DNA of 64,000 nt from Rhizobiaceae bacterium (GCA_029233925.1 JARGOX010000003.1:27542-91541), one strand, 5' to 3'. Counted from the stretch's first letter, positions 7,777 to 17,464 are shown. Numbers and translations: made by a program. Notes: generated from the sequence alone by a model not told the origin.

Positions 7777-9693
7777 TCAGTTTTGAGCCACCACAGCGCG
7801 GGCACGCATTCGATTGAGAACACCCAGAGCAACCGCCGCTGCGATCGCGATCCAATGAACCGTCGCGACAGGCGAAATCAGTGCCGCTGCAATGGCCAGT
7901 CGCATGGCGGTCTCAGACCAACCCAGCCGCTGCGCATCAAAACGATTGGCCGCCGACATCAACATCCAGATCAGCAACAGGGTGCGGATCATGGCCATCA
8001 TGACACCGAAGAATCCGGCATCCGAGGCCGCTTCCGTCAACAGCAACATCTCCGGATTATAGGCGAACATGAAGGGCAACGCGAAAATGGCTGCGCCAAT
8101 CCGCACGGAGGCAACACCCGTGGAAATCGGATTTCCGCCGGAGATCGAGGCGGCCGCATAGGCGGCGATCGCCACCGGAGGCGTGATCGCCGAGGCCACA
8201 CCGAAGTAGAATACGAAAAAATGCGCTGTCAGCGGCGCAAGACCCAACGTCATCATGGCGCTGCCGCTGATGACGATGATTGTGAGATAGGCCGGAAGGG
8301 TCGGCATGCCCAATCCCAATGCGATACAGCCTATGGCTGCCATGATCAGGGTCAAAAGCAAGCTTTGCGATGCAAAGGCATCAAGCTGCAAGGCAAGCAT
8401 GGTTGGCAATCCCGTCGACGAGAGCGATGCGACCACGATGCCGATGGCCCCGACAGCCATCATCAGTTGGGCAAAGCTCAAACCGCCGCGCGCAAAAGCC
8501 TCTATGAGAGCAACAGGCCTCTGGCGAACGGCGGGGTTGATGAAACTCATCGGAATGAGCACGGCAAGCGCCGTCAAGGCTGCGCCCGAGGGTGATGCCC
8601 CCCGGATAAGCGCCACGATGACCACGGCGAGTGGCGCCCCCACCAGCACAAGGTTGCGCCAGTCCTGAGCCGTCACCTTCATGTCTTCTTCGACAACATC
8701 CACGACATCGACATCGAGACGGCGGCATTCAAAAACGACCGACGCAAAGAGCGCCGCATAATAGGCGAGTGCCGGAATAAGTGCGGCAACGATGACCGTG
8801 AGATAACTGACGCCAACTAGATCCGCCATGACCAGGGCCGCGGCACCCATGACCGGCGGCATGATCTGGCCACCGGTTGAAGCGGCCGCTTCAACGCCAC
8901 CTGCGAAGGCCGCTGAAAAGCCCCGTTTCTTGATCAGTGGAATGGTAATGACGCCGGTGCCGACGACATTGGCGACCGCCGATCCGGAAACTGCACCGAA
9001 CAGGCTGGAGGCGAGAATTGCCGCATGCGCCGGGCCGCCGCGAAACCGCCGCATGGCATGCAGGGAGACACGGATCAGCGAACCACCGGCCCCGCAGCCC
9101 TCGAGCATGGCGCCAAGAATGATGAAGGGGAACACGGTGCTCAGCACGATGTCCATGATATTGCCCAGCACCCCGTCGTCCAGAACCATCCACAGGTTCT
9201 CGGTCGTCGCCTGGACGAAATCGCCACGAAAATCCCAGAGGAACCATGCCAAAGCCACACCGGCAACCAATGCCAGCGGCGCGCCCCATATCCGCCATGT
9301 CATGATCAGGATGACCGTGCAGCCTGCCATCGAGGTCCAGGCCTGTGATGGTTCGAAAAACACGATACTGGTATGCATCGCCCTGACATCAACGTAGAAG
9401 CGCCAGCAGGCCCAGGCACCAACGGCAACCAGAAGGATATCAACCAGTCCGCCGAGCCATCTTGCCTTGCCCTTTGCCTGCAGTCCGAATGAGGCCCACA
9501 GGACGCAAATGAGGATACTCAACGCAAGCACACCACCCCTGAGTGGTTCGGCCTCAAAGGGACCGATGCTCGGCAACGGCCCGAAGGACGGCATCTTGTG
9601 GCCAAGCGGTATCAGCGCCATCAAAAAGGCCAGGACAAGAGCAACCCGCCTGGCCAAAGCCAGGCGGGTGTTTTCTAAGACTGTGTTGTTCAT
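7777..9693 (-). CDS. TRAP transporter fused permease (DctQM type, TAXI system)
   Basis: The 638-residue integral membrane protein has many hydrophobic segments and the arrangement of fused small and large TRAP permeases. The N-terminal part (about 1-180) corresponds to the DctQ-like part; the remainder to DctM, with the segments GAVSGSAVANVVGTG and STGGQIMPPVMGAAA typical of that subunit. Such fusions pair with TAXI-family receptors, and the receptor gene sits directly upstream (28-bp gap). It would use the ion gradient to import an organic acid. Codons 8-17 form a strong RNA hairpin, described separately. Divergent GntR control is likely. Confidence 0.92.
   Translation of the reverse strand: MNNTVLENTRLALARRVALVLAFLMALIPLGHKMPSFGPLPSIGPFEAEPLRGGVLALSILICVLWASFGLQAKGKARWLGGLVDILLVAVGAWACWRFYVDVRAMHTSIVFFEPSQAWTSMAGCTVILIMTWRIWGAPLALVAGVALAWFLWDFRGDFVQATTENLWMVLDDGVLGNIMDIVLSTVFPFIILGAMLEGCGAGGSLIRVSLHAMRRFRGGPAHAAILASSLFGAVSGSAVANVVGTGVITIPLIKKRGFSAAFAGGVEAAASTGGQIMPPVMGAAALVMADLVGVSYLTVIVAALIPALAYYAALFASVVFECRRLDVDVVDVVEEDMKVTAQDWRNLVLVGAPLAVVIVALIRGASPSGAALTALAVLIPMSFINPAVRQRPVALIEAFARGGLSFAQLMMAVGAIGIVVASLSSTGLPTMLALQLDAFASQSLLLTLIMAAIGCIALGLGMPTLPAYLTIIVISGSAMMTLGLAPLTAHFFVFYFGVASAITPPVAIAAYAAASISGGNPISTGVASVRIGAAIFALPFMFAYNPEMLLLTEAASDAGFFGVMMAMIRTLLLIWMLMSAANRFDAQRLGWSETAMRLAIAAALISPVATVHWIAIAAAVALGVLNRMRARAVVAQN
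9644..9669 (-). promoter_or_regulatory. 11-bp hairpin in the first codons of the TRAP permease
   Basis: ACCCGCCTGGC (9644-9654) and GCCAGGCGGGT (9659-9669) are perfectly complementary around a 4-nt loop, within codons 8-17 of the permease and just after the receptor gene. On the plus strand it is followed by GTTTTCT; on the transcribed minus strand no U tract follows. The likely effect is to protect the receptor mRNA 3' end or slow permease translation, giving more receptor than permease. This is inference from position. Confidence 0.55.
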
Positions 9694-9721
9694 GACGGTC
9701 TGGTCCGTACTGGCTTCTAGA

Positions 9722-10741
9722 CTACTCGCTCGGCGCTAGTGATGACGGAATGGCAATGCCCATTTCCGTGTAGTAGCGCGCCGCACCGGGATGCAACACG
9801 ATATTGTTGCCCGCCAGCGGCTGATCGGTTGGAAGCTGCGCCAGCACCGCCACTGTTTTTTTGTAGTCCTCGACATTATCCCAATAGGCCTTGGTGATTT
9901 TATAGGCCAGATCGTCGTCCATCGCCTTGTTCACTGCAAAGACCATGGCATAGGCCGCAGCACGAATATCCGTGTCGTTATTGACCTGTCCATCGTAGGT
10001 TCCAGCTGCGACAGTTGCATTGGTTTCGCCCATCCGGTCGAGATAGTCGGCCCATGCATCTGTTGCGAGGATATCTTCGGGCACGCTGATCAGCCTGATC
10101 TTGCGCTGCAGGCTAAGCTGCTGGACCGCAGCCGCACCAATCGGGAAAGCACCGATAAAGACATCGAATTGGCCATCCTGGAAGGCCTGTACGCCTGCAC
10201 CCCAACCCAAACGGACCGGATCGTAATCCGTGTCGACTTCCAGATTGCTGGAGAGTTTGATCAGGCCGGTGATTTGGCGATTGGCAGCACCGGCCGGTGG
10301 GCCGATGTATATCCGCTTGCCCTTCATGTCCTCCCAGGATTCTATGCCTGAGTCGGCCCAGACGATGGGTTGAAAGACACCGCCGGCGAAAGGAAAGAGA
10401 GAGCGAATATTGGACGCTGCTTTTGTCGCCTGTTCGCCGGCTTTCTTGTAGGGGCCGGCCGCATGGACCATGGCATTATAGGCGGGCGGCGGGACGATGG
10501 CCGCATCGATGCGGCCCGTTCCAAGGCTCAAGGCCGAGCGTGTCAGCGTCTGGTCAGCATTGATCTGCAGCTCGACATCCATGGGGGCCAGAGATTTCGC
10601 CATGAGTTGAGGTATGAGCGTTGTCAGTCCGGCGGCATTGCCGGTTTCCATTTTCAATGATTGTGCCAGAGCGCTTCCGGCACTGATGGACAGCGCAACT
10701 GCAGCCAGCACACCCAAGGTGCCACGATAAATACGATTCAT
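9722..10741 (-). CDS. TAXI-family TRAP solute-binding protein
   Basis: The 339-residue product has a Sec signal peptide (MNRIYRG, hydrophobic core, cleavage after ALA near residue 27) and the TAXI receptor pattern: TGNAAGLTTLIPQLMAK early, LSLGTGRIDAAIVPPPAYNAM near 75, and KGKRIYIGPPAGAANRQ near 140. It should bind its ligand in the periplasm and deliver it to the fused permease encoded downstream. I start at ATG 10741, five bases after GGAGGAA; a longer frame begins at 10753 but lacks a ribosome-binding site. The ligand is unknown. Confidence 0.9.
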   Translation of the reverse strand: MNRIYRGTLGVLAAVALSISAGSALAQSLKMETGNAAGLTTLIPQLMAKSLAPMDVELQINADQTLTRSALSLGTGRIDAAIVPPPAYNAMVHAAGPYKKAGEQATKAASNIRSLFPFAGGVFQPIVWADSGIESWEDMKGKRIYIGPPAGAANRQITGLIKLSSNLEVDTDYDPVRLGWGAGVQAFQDGQFDVFIGAFPIGAAAVQQLSLQRKIRLISVPEDILATDAWADYLDRMGETNATVAAGTYDGQVNNDTDIRAAAYAMVFAVNKAMDDDLAYKITKAYWDNVEDYKKTVAVLAQLPTDQPLAGNNIVLHPGAARYYTEMGIAIPSSLAPSE

Positions 10742-10801
10742 GTTTTCCTCCACGTAACGCGGCCTGTCTTAGACCGATGCTATCGACAAAGCGTGACACA
10801 G

Positions 10802-10815
10802 GATTGCACGCAATT
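10802..10815. promoter_or_regulatory. GntR operator-like palindrome, site 1
   Basis: GATTGCACGCAATT is a near-perfect palindrome in the divergent TRAP/GntR promoter region. It matches the site at 10885-10898 at 12 of 14 positions. The two centres are 83 bp apart, close to eight helical turns. Confidence 0.5.
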
Positions 10816-10884
10816 CAATTGTTTTTTGTTGCAAAAAACTCAAAAATGAGCAAAATCGGACCGTAAATTGTCATAAACAGAGAA

Positions 10885-10898
10885 GATTGCATGCAATC
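10885..10898. promoter_or_regulatory. GntR operator-like palindrome, site 2, overlapping the GntR start codon
   Basis: GATTGCATGCAATC is a perfect 14-bp palindrome. The ATG of the GntR gene (10891) lies inside it, so binding there could block transcription or initiation of the regulator itself. Confidence 0.55.
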
Positions 10899-11613
10899 AA
10901 TGGAAAGCCGTGGATCGAATAACACCGAAACCGTAACGTCGCGCCTGCGGGAACTCATCATGGATGGCACGCTTCCGCAGGGCGAGAAAGTAACGGAAAC
11001 GGGTCTTGCAGCACTGCTGCAGGTCTCGCGCACGCCCGTGCGGCTGGCGCTCGCTGCACTCGAGCAGGAAGACCTGGTCAGGGGCGCGCCAAACCGGGGT
11101 TTTCATGTCCGCCGCTTCACCATCGACGACATGCGCGATATCCTCGACGTGCGCGCCACACTGGAAGGAATGGCAGCGCGCCTTGCGGCGGAAAAAGGCC
11201 TGACCGGTGACGAGGAGGCCCAACTGCGCAGCTGCATTGAAGATCTCGGCGCCCTCATTGCCACGGGGCACCACGACCAGCCCGCTTTCCGCGCATTCTC
11301 GGCAATCAATATCCGGTTTCACACACATATCGCCCGCATCGCCGGCAATGCCGAACTCATCAGGCTGATGGAGCGCAACCCGTTCCGCTCGGCTCCGCTT
11401 TTGCATATCCTTCCCGCTGAAGAAGGACTGCAGGTGCTCAGGGAATCGCAGCGCGACCATATCCGGTTGTTGGAGGCGATTTTGCAGGGACAGGGAACCC
11501 GGGCCGAATTTCTGATGCGCGAACACGCTCTTCTACCGCTTTCGAAGGCAACACAGCTTTTCGACCATATCAATACAAATACAGCTATGCGCTCCAATCA
11601 AAAGGCGGGCTGA
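10891..11613 (+). CDS. GntR-family regulator (FadR/FCD subfamily)
   Basis: The 240-residue protein has an N-terminal winged helix (about 12-75, with GEKVTETGLAALLQVSRTPV and the wing PNRGFHVRRF) and an all-helical FCD effector domain (about 85-220) with the metal-ligand pattern D-x3-R near DVRATLEG and H-x-H near RFHTHIARIAG. It is divergent from the TRAP-TAXI operon and 18 bp upstream of the sulfatase. Two palindromes TTGCAYGCAA in the shared promoter region are its likely binding sites. A second in-frame ATG at 10900 is possible, but AGAGAAG upstream of 10891 favours the first. Confidence 0.9.
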   Translation: MQSMESRGSNNTETVTSRLRELIMDGTLPQGEKVTETGLAALLQVSRTPVRLALAALEQEDLVRGAPNRGFHVRRFTIDDMRDILDVRATLEGMAARLAAEKGLTGDEEAQLRSCIEDLGALIATGHHDQPAFRAFSAINIRFHTHIARIAGNAELIRLMERNPFRSAPLLHILPAEEGLQVLRESQRDHIRLLEAILQGQGTRAEFLMREHALLPLSKATQLFDHINTNTAMRSNQKAG

Positions 11614-11631
11614 CACTTGAAGGAGCAGGCA

Positions 11632-13203
11632 ATGCGCAAGCCGAATTTTCTGGTATTCGTGACGGATCAGCAACGGGCCGACTGGTTAGGCTGTTATGGC
11701 CATCCGGTGGTTAAAACACCCAATATCGACGCGCTTGCCGCCCGGGGCACCCGGTTCGACGAGTTCCACACGGCCATGCCCGTCTGCATGCCAAACAGGG
11801 CTTCCCTGCTGACCGGACGTTATCCGTCCGTTCATGGCCTGCGCCACAATGGCTGCGTATTATCGGAACGCGCCAACACTTTTGTCGATGTTCTGGCCGC
11901 CGGTGGTTACCGCACGGCCGCCATCGGCAAAAGCCACCTGCAGCCCTTTACGGACTTGCCGCCCAAAGGCCGGCCGGCCTTCGAAACGGGTCCCATCGCA
12001 GAAGCATGGAAACCCGAAACATCCACCTACAACCAGGAGCAGCCGGCAAGCTATGCCGACGACACACCCTATGCCGTCGACACGCCCTACTATGGCTACC
12101 AGCATGTGGAGATGGTGACGGGCCATGGCGACCGATGTGGCGGGCACTATGGCCAATGGTTCCGCCGGACCCATCCGAACTGGAAGGCGTTGCACGATCC
12201 GGCCAATGCCCTGCCACACAATTACACCTGCCCGCAGGCCTATCGAACACCGGTTCCGGAATCCAGCTATCCGACCGCATGGATCGGCGAGCGGGCCGCC
12301 GCATGGATTGACCAGCAGAAGAGCGCCGAAGAGCCGTTTTTTGCCTTCGTGTCATTTCCCGACCCCCACCATCCGTTCAATCCGCCAGGCCGTTACTGGT
12401 CGATGTACGATCCGGAGCAGTTCGAGGTGTCGCTGCCTTATGACGCCCACAGGAACCCGCCACCGCCACTGCGCCACATGCGGGAAAAATGGGAACGCCA
12501 GGAGGTTGAAGCCACCTCACAGGCCGCCTTTTACGCCGATGATCAGGCCTTGCGCGAGGCCATGGCGCTGACTGCCGGCATGATCACCATGATTGATGAT
12601 GAAATCGGCAAAGTGCTCGGGGCACTCGACGCATCCGGTCAGGCCGACAATACCGTGGTGATTTTCACCTCCGATCATGGCGATTATCTCGGCGACTTCA
12701 ATCTCCTGTTGAAGGGCTGCGTGCCGACCCGTGCACTGACGCGTGTGCCCTTCATCTGGGCAGAACCGAAAGCCTCACAAGCAAAGACCTGCACCGCCTT
12801 GGCCTCGACAATTGATATTTCATCCACCGTGCTGGACCGGGCCGGCCTGCGGCCCTTTTGGGGTATGCAGGGACGCAGCCTGAAAGATTGCATAGAGGTC
12901 GGCAGCGCCGCCGAGGGCACACCTCGGGATGCACTCCTGGTCGAGCACCATGACGGTGGACCGCGCATGGGATTTGAAAAGGCTGCACGGGTCCGTTGCC
13001 TGCTGACCAACCGCTGGCGCCTGACTCTCTACAAAGACCAGGATTGGGGCGAACTCTATGATCGTGAATCCGATCCGGGCGAGACCTTCAATCTCTGGGA
13101 AAGTCCGAAGCATGCGACCATACGCGCCGAATTAACCGAACGTCTGGCACAGGAAATGATCAACACGATGGAAGAAAGCCCGAGAGCCGACCTGCTCGCC
13201 TGA
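11632..13203 (+). CDS. Sulfatase (alkaline phosphatase superfamily), cytoplasmic
   Basis: The 523-residue protein has the metal-binding VTDQQRADWLGCYG start, the sulfatase signature CMPNRASLLTGR (about residues 53-64; the Cys of C-x-P-x-R is the one matured to formylglycine), IGKSHLQ, a PDPHHPF segment and the second metal site FTSDHGDYLGD. It has no signal peptide, so it should act in the cytoplasm on an imported substrate. Start ATG 11632 follows GAAGGAG; the TTG at 11617 is less likely. Its partners are the GntR regulator upstream and the divergent TRAP importer. Phosphonate or phosphate monoester hydrolysis cannot be excluded in this superfamily. No dedicated formylglycine-maturation gene is nearby. 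Confidence 0.9.
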   Translation: MRKPNFLVFVTDQQRADWLGCYGHPVVKTPNIDALAARGTRFDEFHTAMPVCMPNRASLLTGRYPSVHGLRHNGCVLSERANTFVDVLAAGGYRTAAIGKSHLQPFTDLPPKGRPAFETGPIAEAWKPETSTYNQEQPASYADDTPYAVDTPYYGYQHVEMVTGHGDRCGGHYGQWFRRTHPNWKALHDPANALPHNYTCPQAYRTPVPESSYPTAWIGERAAAWIDQQKSAEEPFFAFVSFPDPHHPFNPPGRYWSMYDPEQFEVSLPYDAHRNPPPPLRHMREKWERQEVEATSQAAFYADDQALREAMALTAGMITMIDDEIGKVLGALDASGQADNTVVIFTSDHGDYLGDFNLLLKGCVPTRALTRVPFIWAEPKASQAKTCTALASTIDISSTVLDRAGLRPFWGMQGRSLKDCIEVGSAAEGTPRDALLVEHHDGGPRMGFEKAARVRCLLTNRWRLTLYKDQDWGELYDRESDPGETFNLWESPKHATIRAELTERLAQEMINTMEESPRADLLA

Positions 13204-13335
13204 CCATGGCGATCCTGGGAGGACGGACCTGCGGGTTCGTGTCTGCAGATAGGGTGATCGCGAAAGGGTGAAGCGGCGAACTGCCCATCAATGGTTTGAC
13301 GGGCAAATCGATTGTGTCGACGCATCCCCGTAAAA

Positions 13336-13992
13336 CTACAATATGGTCATTACCTTCTCGGCAATTGCCTTTCCCAGATCGGCATTGTTCTGTTCTGTGA
13401 AATGGATTCCATCGCAGCCATCCGTGGTGACAAATTCACCCGCATTGAGAAATGCACACTTCATGAAATCTGCCATATCCCGGTATTGCTGACCGAGTTC
13501 TGCAGTTTTTTCATGGCCCCCACCAAACATTCCCCGAAAGTATGGATGCTGCATGGGTGTCAGGGGCGGCGGCGCAACGACAAGGGCTTTTGGCGCCGGA
13601 TAGGGCGTACCGATGCCGCCGGCACTGGTGGCGATCTGCACAACCAGCTTGGACATGCCATAGGCAATATCATAGGGGGTACGGTTGAAAAACGGCTTGG
13701 TATCATTGGTACCCAGCATGACGATCACCAAATCGAGCGGCAGGTGACTGGCCAGTGCAGTCGGTAGATATTCACTGCCGTTCAATCGCGGATCATTTGG
13801 ATCATCAGCGCTCGTCGTGCGTGCGCTCAGCCCCTCTTCGATGATATGAAAGCCATCGCCAAGATGGGACGCCATCTGACCGGTCCAGCGTTTCTCATAA
13901 GGGTAGCGATAGGTGGGCGCACCCTCGACAACAGGGATCCAGCCCCAGGTCAGTGAATCTCCAAAGCAGAGAATTGATTTTTTCTCAGACAT
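13336..13992 (-). CDS. SGNH/GDSL hydrolase, copy 1
   Basis: The 218-residue protein has block I CFGDSLTWG (nucleophile Ser), an N in LSARTTSADDPN, block III VMLGTND (Asn) and block V DGIHF (Asp and His of the triad). It has no signal peptide, so it is an intracellular esterase or deacetylase. The start at ATG 13992 follows AGGAGATAGGA; upstream frame extension to 14049 overlaps the permease gene and is unlikely. It is downstream of the ABC transporter operon on the same strand (the permease ends at 14018, 25 bp away) and is a paralogue of the SGNH protein at 19068. Confidence 0.9.
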   Translation of the reverse strand: MSEKKSILCFGDSLTWGWIPVVEGAPTYRYPYEKRWTGQMASHLGDGFHIIEEGLSARTTSADDPNDPRLNGSEYLPTALASHLPLDLVIVMLGTNDTKPFFNRTPYDIAYGMSKLVVQIATSAGGIGTPYPAPKALVVAPPPLTPMQHPYFRGMFGGGHEKTAELGQQYRDMADFMKCAFLNAGEFVTTDGCDGIHFTEQNNADLGKAIAEKVMTIL

Positions 13993-14017
13993 TCCTATCT
14001 CCTCGATGATTAAGCGT

Positions 14018-14977
14018 TCAAGTTCTGGATTTTGCGGTTCGCAGGCCATAGAAAATGGCTGCGAGCAAGATGATGAGCCCCTGTGTGATCAGCTTTCCCG
14101 ATTCGCCAATTCCAAAGGTCGTCATGACGACAAACAGCAGCGCGAAAGAAAGAACGCCGAAGAAGGGACCCCAGACACCGCCCTCGCCTCTGCCAAAGAC
14201 CACGCCGCCCAGAATGGTCGCAGCAACGGCCAGGATGGGCAGTTCATGGCCCACCCTGACGCTGCCCACGGCAATCGATGCCGTCTGGACGAGCGATGCC
14301 AGGGCGGTCATCAAACCGGCGATCGTGTGGGCGACAATGACTGTCCTTTCGACAGGCACGCCTGAAAATAGTGCGGCAACCGGATTTGCACCAACGGATG
14401 ACACATAGCGACCATAGACAAACCGCGACAGGAACAGCGACATGATGAGCGCCAAAGCCACCCAGAACAGCACAGGCGTCGGAATCAACCAGAGTTTGGT
14501 ATTGTAGATGTCACTGAATATCGAAGGCACATCACCCGGCGGTTTGCCACTTGCCAGAAACTGCACAATGCCAACCAGCACGATGTTGACGGCCAGGGTT
14601 ACGATGACTGCTGACACACGTCGCTTTCCAACCATGTAGCCGTTGAACAGCCCTACAGCCAGGCCGGTTGCCAATGAGATTGCCACGAAAAAGGGGAGCG
14701 AGGCGCCCGGGAACATGCTGGATGAGATGTAGAAATTGATCAGAAGCAGAACGCCTGCTCCCGAAAGATCAATCGAGTTCACCCGGATGACCAGCATCTG
14801 CCCAAGCACCAGGATGCCTAAAGGCACGACCTGCCGGATGAATATGCCCATGATGTTGATATTGAGCATATGCGGCCGCGCGATCCACAGCACGATCAGA
14901 AGAACAGCAAACACGAAATAGGCAGGCGGTATTCTGGAAATACGATTGAAATTGGTTCTGTTGAATAAAGCTGCCAT
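14018..14977 (-). CDS. Sugar-type ABC transporter permease (RbsC family), second
   Basis: The 319-residue protein has 8-10 hydrophobic segments and RbsC/XylH-type landmarks: LGQMLVIRVNSIDLSGAG near 60 and AVAATILGGVVFGRGEGG near 245. ATG 14977 lies one base after the TGA of the upstream permease (14979-14981), so the two are coupled and probably form a heterodimeric channel. A longer frame starts at 15016 inside the upstream gene and is discounted. Confidence 0.9.
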   Translation of the reverse strand: MAALFNRTNFNRISRIPPAYFVFAVLLIVLWIARPHMLNINIMGIFIRQVVPLGILVLGQMLVIRVNSIDLSGAGVLLLINFYISSSMFPGASLPFFVAISLATGLAVGLFNGYMVGKRRVSAVIVTLAVNIVLVGIVQFLASGKPPGDVPSIFSDIYNTKLWLIPTPVLFWVALALIMSLFLSRFVYGRYVSSVGANPVAALFSGVPVERTVIVAHTIAGLMTALASLVQTASIAVGSVRVGHELPILAVAATILGGVVFGRGEGGVWGPFFGVLSFALLFVVMTTFGIGESGKLITQGLIILLAAIFYGLRTAKSRT

Positions 14978-14978
14978 G

Positions 14979-15941
14979 TCACAGCCCCATCTTTTTGCGT
15001 GACTGCAAGCCGACAACCAGCAGGAGGATCACCCCCTTGATTGCGGTTTGTACGAAGGCCGAGATATTGGCGCTGTTCATGCCGTTTGCCAGCAGTGCCA
15101 TCACCAATGCGCCAATGACTGTTCCATGAAGACTGCCGACGCCGCCGGAGAGTTGCGTGCCGCCAATGGCCACCGCCGTTATGGCGTCCATCTCGAACAG
15201 AAGTCCCACATTGGGATCGCCGGAAACAATCCGGCCAGCCAGGAATATGCCCGCCAGCGCTGCAAAGCAGGAGCAACCCACATAGGCCAGCAGGATCTTT
15301 TGCTTGTCTGCGACACCAAAATTGTGCGTGGCCTCATCCGTGCCGGAAGCGATACCACCGCCAATCGCGAAGAGATGCAGCCCGAAACGCGAACCGTGGA
15401 TGATTTTCCAGGCGATCAGCACCGTGACAATGCCCCAGAAAACCGGAAGCGGTATGCCGTAAAAAGAGCCTGCAACGGCATCGATCACGATCTGCGGCAC
15501 GTCGCCTCCCGATACCGGACGCAGAATTCGGGTAATCCCCAGAACAATGAACTGCATCGACAGGGTGGCAATGATCGGGTGGACATTGAGACGGGTAACC
15601 GCAAGGCCATTGATCAGCCCAATGCAGGCTGCAAGAGCAAAGACACCCGGAATGGAAATCAGCGCGGGGGCCCCGAGGGCCAGGATCGCTGTGGTGAAAC
15701 TGATGACCGAACCGACGCTCAGATCAAGACCGCCGACCAGAACCACAAGCATCATGCCAATGGCTGTAATGATCAGTGGCATGGCCTGGGCGACAAGATT
15801 GAACAGGTTCTCCGAAGTCAGAAAGCGCTCGGTCGTCAACCCCAGCCAGACGATGATGGCCAGGGCAATCAACAGCGCGAAAAACCAACGCCCCTGCCGG
15901 CTGTCCTTTCCCGTTAGCAGTCTCTTCATCGTCCGGTTCAT
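14979..15941 (-). CDS. Sugar-type ABC transporter permease (RbsC family), first
   Basis: The 320-residue membrane protein carries the family motif MMLVVLVGGLDLSVGSV (about 63-79) and the AVAIGGTQLSGGVGSLHGT segment near 255. Its ATG overlaps the stop of the ATPase gene (ATPase ends at 15938), so translation is coupled. Together with the second permease, the double-domain ATPase and the periplasmic receptor it makes a complete CUT2-type importer. Confidence 0.92.
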   Translation of the reverse strand: MNRTMKRLLTGKDSRQGRWFFALLIALAIIVWLGLTTERFLTSENLFNLVAQAMPLIITAIGMMLVVLVGGLDLSVGSVISFTTAILALGAPALISIPGVFALAACIGLINGLAVTRLNVHPIIATLSMQFIVLGITRILRPVSGGDVPQIVIDAVAGSFYGIPLPVFWGIVTVLIAWKIIHGSRFGLHLFAIGGGIASGTDEATHNFGVADKQKILLAYVGCSCFAALAGIFLAGRIVSGDPNVGLLFEMDAITAVAIGGTQLSGGVGSLHGTVIGALVMALLANGMNSANISAFVQTAIKGVILLLVVGLQSRKKMGL

Positions 15942-17464
15942 GGTGTGGTTTCCAATCGGACCTGGCTGGCCTGACGGCTCAGGGCGGCATCCAGAATGTT
16001 GTGTTCAGTGGCGTTTTCCGCAGCCATTTCGCTGACGATTGTATCGTCATGGACGACATAGAGACGATCACACAGACCAATCAGCTCAATGGTTTCACGC
16101 GACAGGACCACGACGGCCCCACCCTTGTTCGCAAAATCCCTGAGCAACCTGTAGATTTCCGACTTGGCCCCTATATCGACACCGCGCGTTGGCTCTTCGA
16201 CAAGCAGGATCGACATTCCTGCCGCCAGGTAGCGTCCCAGCAGCACCTTTTGCTGATTGCCACCAGACAATGCACTGACCAGTTCCGCCGGACCACTGGC
16301 CTGTACGGACATGCTGGCCATCGTCTCGCGAATTTTTTCCCCATAGCCATCGGCAAGGGAGAATTCGGACTTTCTGCTGTGCAGTCCCATCGCAATATTG
16401 TGTCCGATGGAGAGCGTCAGAAAAAGCCCCTCTTCCTTTCGGTCTTCAGGAACCAGCCCGACACCCAGAGACTGCAGATAGCGGATGCCGCCATCCTTGC
16501 TGACGGGGAATTTCAACGCCTTCCCCCGCACCGAAACCTTTCCCCCGAAAGGTTCGAACTGGCCGACAAGAGAGCGCAGAAACCTCTGCTGCCCCTGTCC
16601 CTCCAGGCCTGCCATTCCAACGATTTCGCCCTTCCCCACAGTCATGGAAAATGGCTCGGAACTGGCCGAAATCCTGAAATTCTCAACGTCCAGCATTGGT
16701 TCGCCCGGTTCCGCGTTGCGTTCGGGAAACAAATCTTTCAGTTCCCTTCCCACCATCATGGCGATGAGCGAATGCGGGGTCATTTCGGCAAGAGGTTTTG
16801 TTGCAACCAGTTCACTGTCCTTGAGGACCGTGACCATGTCACAAATCTCAAAGATTTCATCCATGCGGTGCGAGATGTAGACAATCGCCTTGCCTTCATC
16901 ACGAAGCCGGCGGATATGCCTGTTCAGTACCTCGACATCAGCGGCATTCAGCGCGGCGGTCGGTTCATCCAGAATGAAAATACTGGCGTCGGCTTTGATG
17001 CCGTGCGCAATCTCGACAAATTGTCGCTCGGCAATCGTCAATTCGGAGACCATTGTTTTCGGATCGAGATCCAATCCCAGTTCTGCCAGCGCCTTGGTGG
17101 TTTCCCGGTTCATCGTCGTATAGTCGACCGTTCCGAAACGCAACGTTGGCTCGCGCCCGAGAAACATGTTTTCCGCAATCGTCAGATTTGCCAGAAGGGA
17201 CAGTTCCTGAAACACGGTGGAGATGCCGAAATCCAGCGCCTCCTTCGGTGTTGCAAACGTCACCGCACGTCCGTCTCTGAAGATTTCACCGCTGTCCGGC
17301 TGGTGAACCCCTGCCAGAATTTTCATCAAGGTGGATTTGCCGGCGCCATTTTCGCCCATCAGGGCATGAACCGATCCCTCCAGCAGCTCAAATGAGACAT
17401 TCTTCAGCGCGACACTGCCGCCAAACGCCTTTGATATTCCTGACATTTCGATGCGTTTTTTCAC
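15938..17464 (-). CDS. Sugar ABC transporter ATPase with two nucleotide-binding domains (RbsA type)
   Basis: The 508-residue protein has two ABC domains. The first has Walker A GENGAGKSTLMKI near residue 40, signature LTIAERQFVEIA and Walker B IFILDEPTAALN. The second has the divergent P-loop GLEGQGQQRF, signature LSGGNQQKVLLGR and LLVEEPTRGVD. This is the standard CUT2 layout in which the C-terminal P-loop is degenerate. The longest frame starts at 17701 but its first 79 residues are not family-like and overlap the receptor gene. I use GTG 17464, preceded by GGGGGCGAC and giving VKKRIEMSGISKAFGG. Confidence 0.9.
   Translation of the reverse strand: MKKRIEMSGISKAFGGSVALKNVSFELLEGSVHALMGENGAGKSTLMKILAGVHQPDSGEIFRDGRAVTFATPKEALDFGISTVFQELSLLANLTIAENMFLGREPTLRFGTVDYTTMNRETTKALAELGLDLDPKTMVSELTIAERQFVEIAHGIKADASIFILDEPTAALNAADVEVLNRHIRRLRDEGKAIVYISHRMDEIFEICDMVTVLKDSELVATKPLAEMTPHSLIAMMVGRELKDLFPERNAEPGEPMLDVENFRISASSEPFSMTVGKGEIVGMAGLEGQGQQRFLRSLVGQFEPFGGKVSVRGKALKFPVSKDGGIRYLQSLGVGLVPEDRKEEGLFLTLSIGHNIAMGLHSRKSEFSLADGYGEKIRETMASMSVQASGPAELVSALSGGNQQKVLLGRYLAAGMSILLVEEPTRGVDIGAKSEIYRLLRDFANKGGAVVVLSRETIELIGLCDRLYVVHDDTIVSEMAAENATEHNILDAALSRQASQVRLETTP

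Noticed and set aside
16001-17395. A 464-residue plus-strand frame opposite the ABC ATPase
   Set aside because: It is antisense to a clear two-domain ATPase with all motifs and has no family resemblance.
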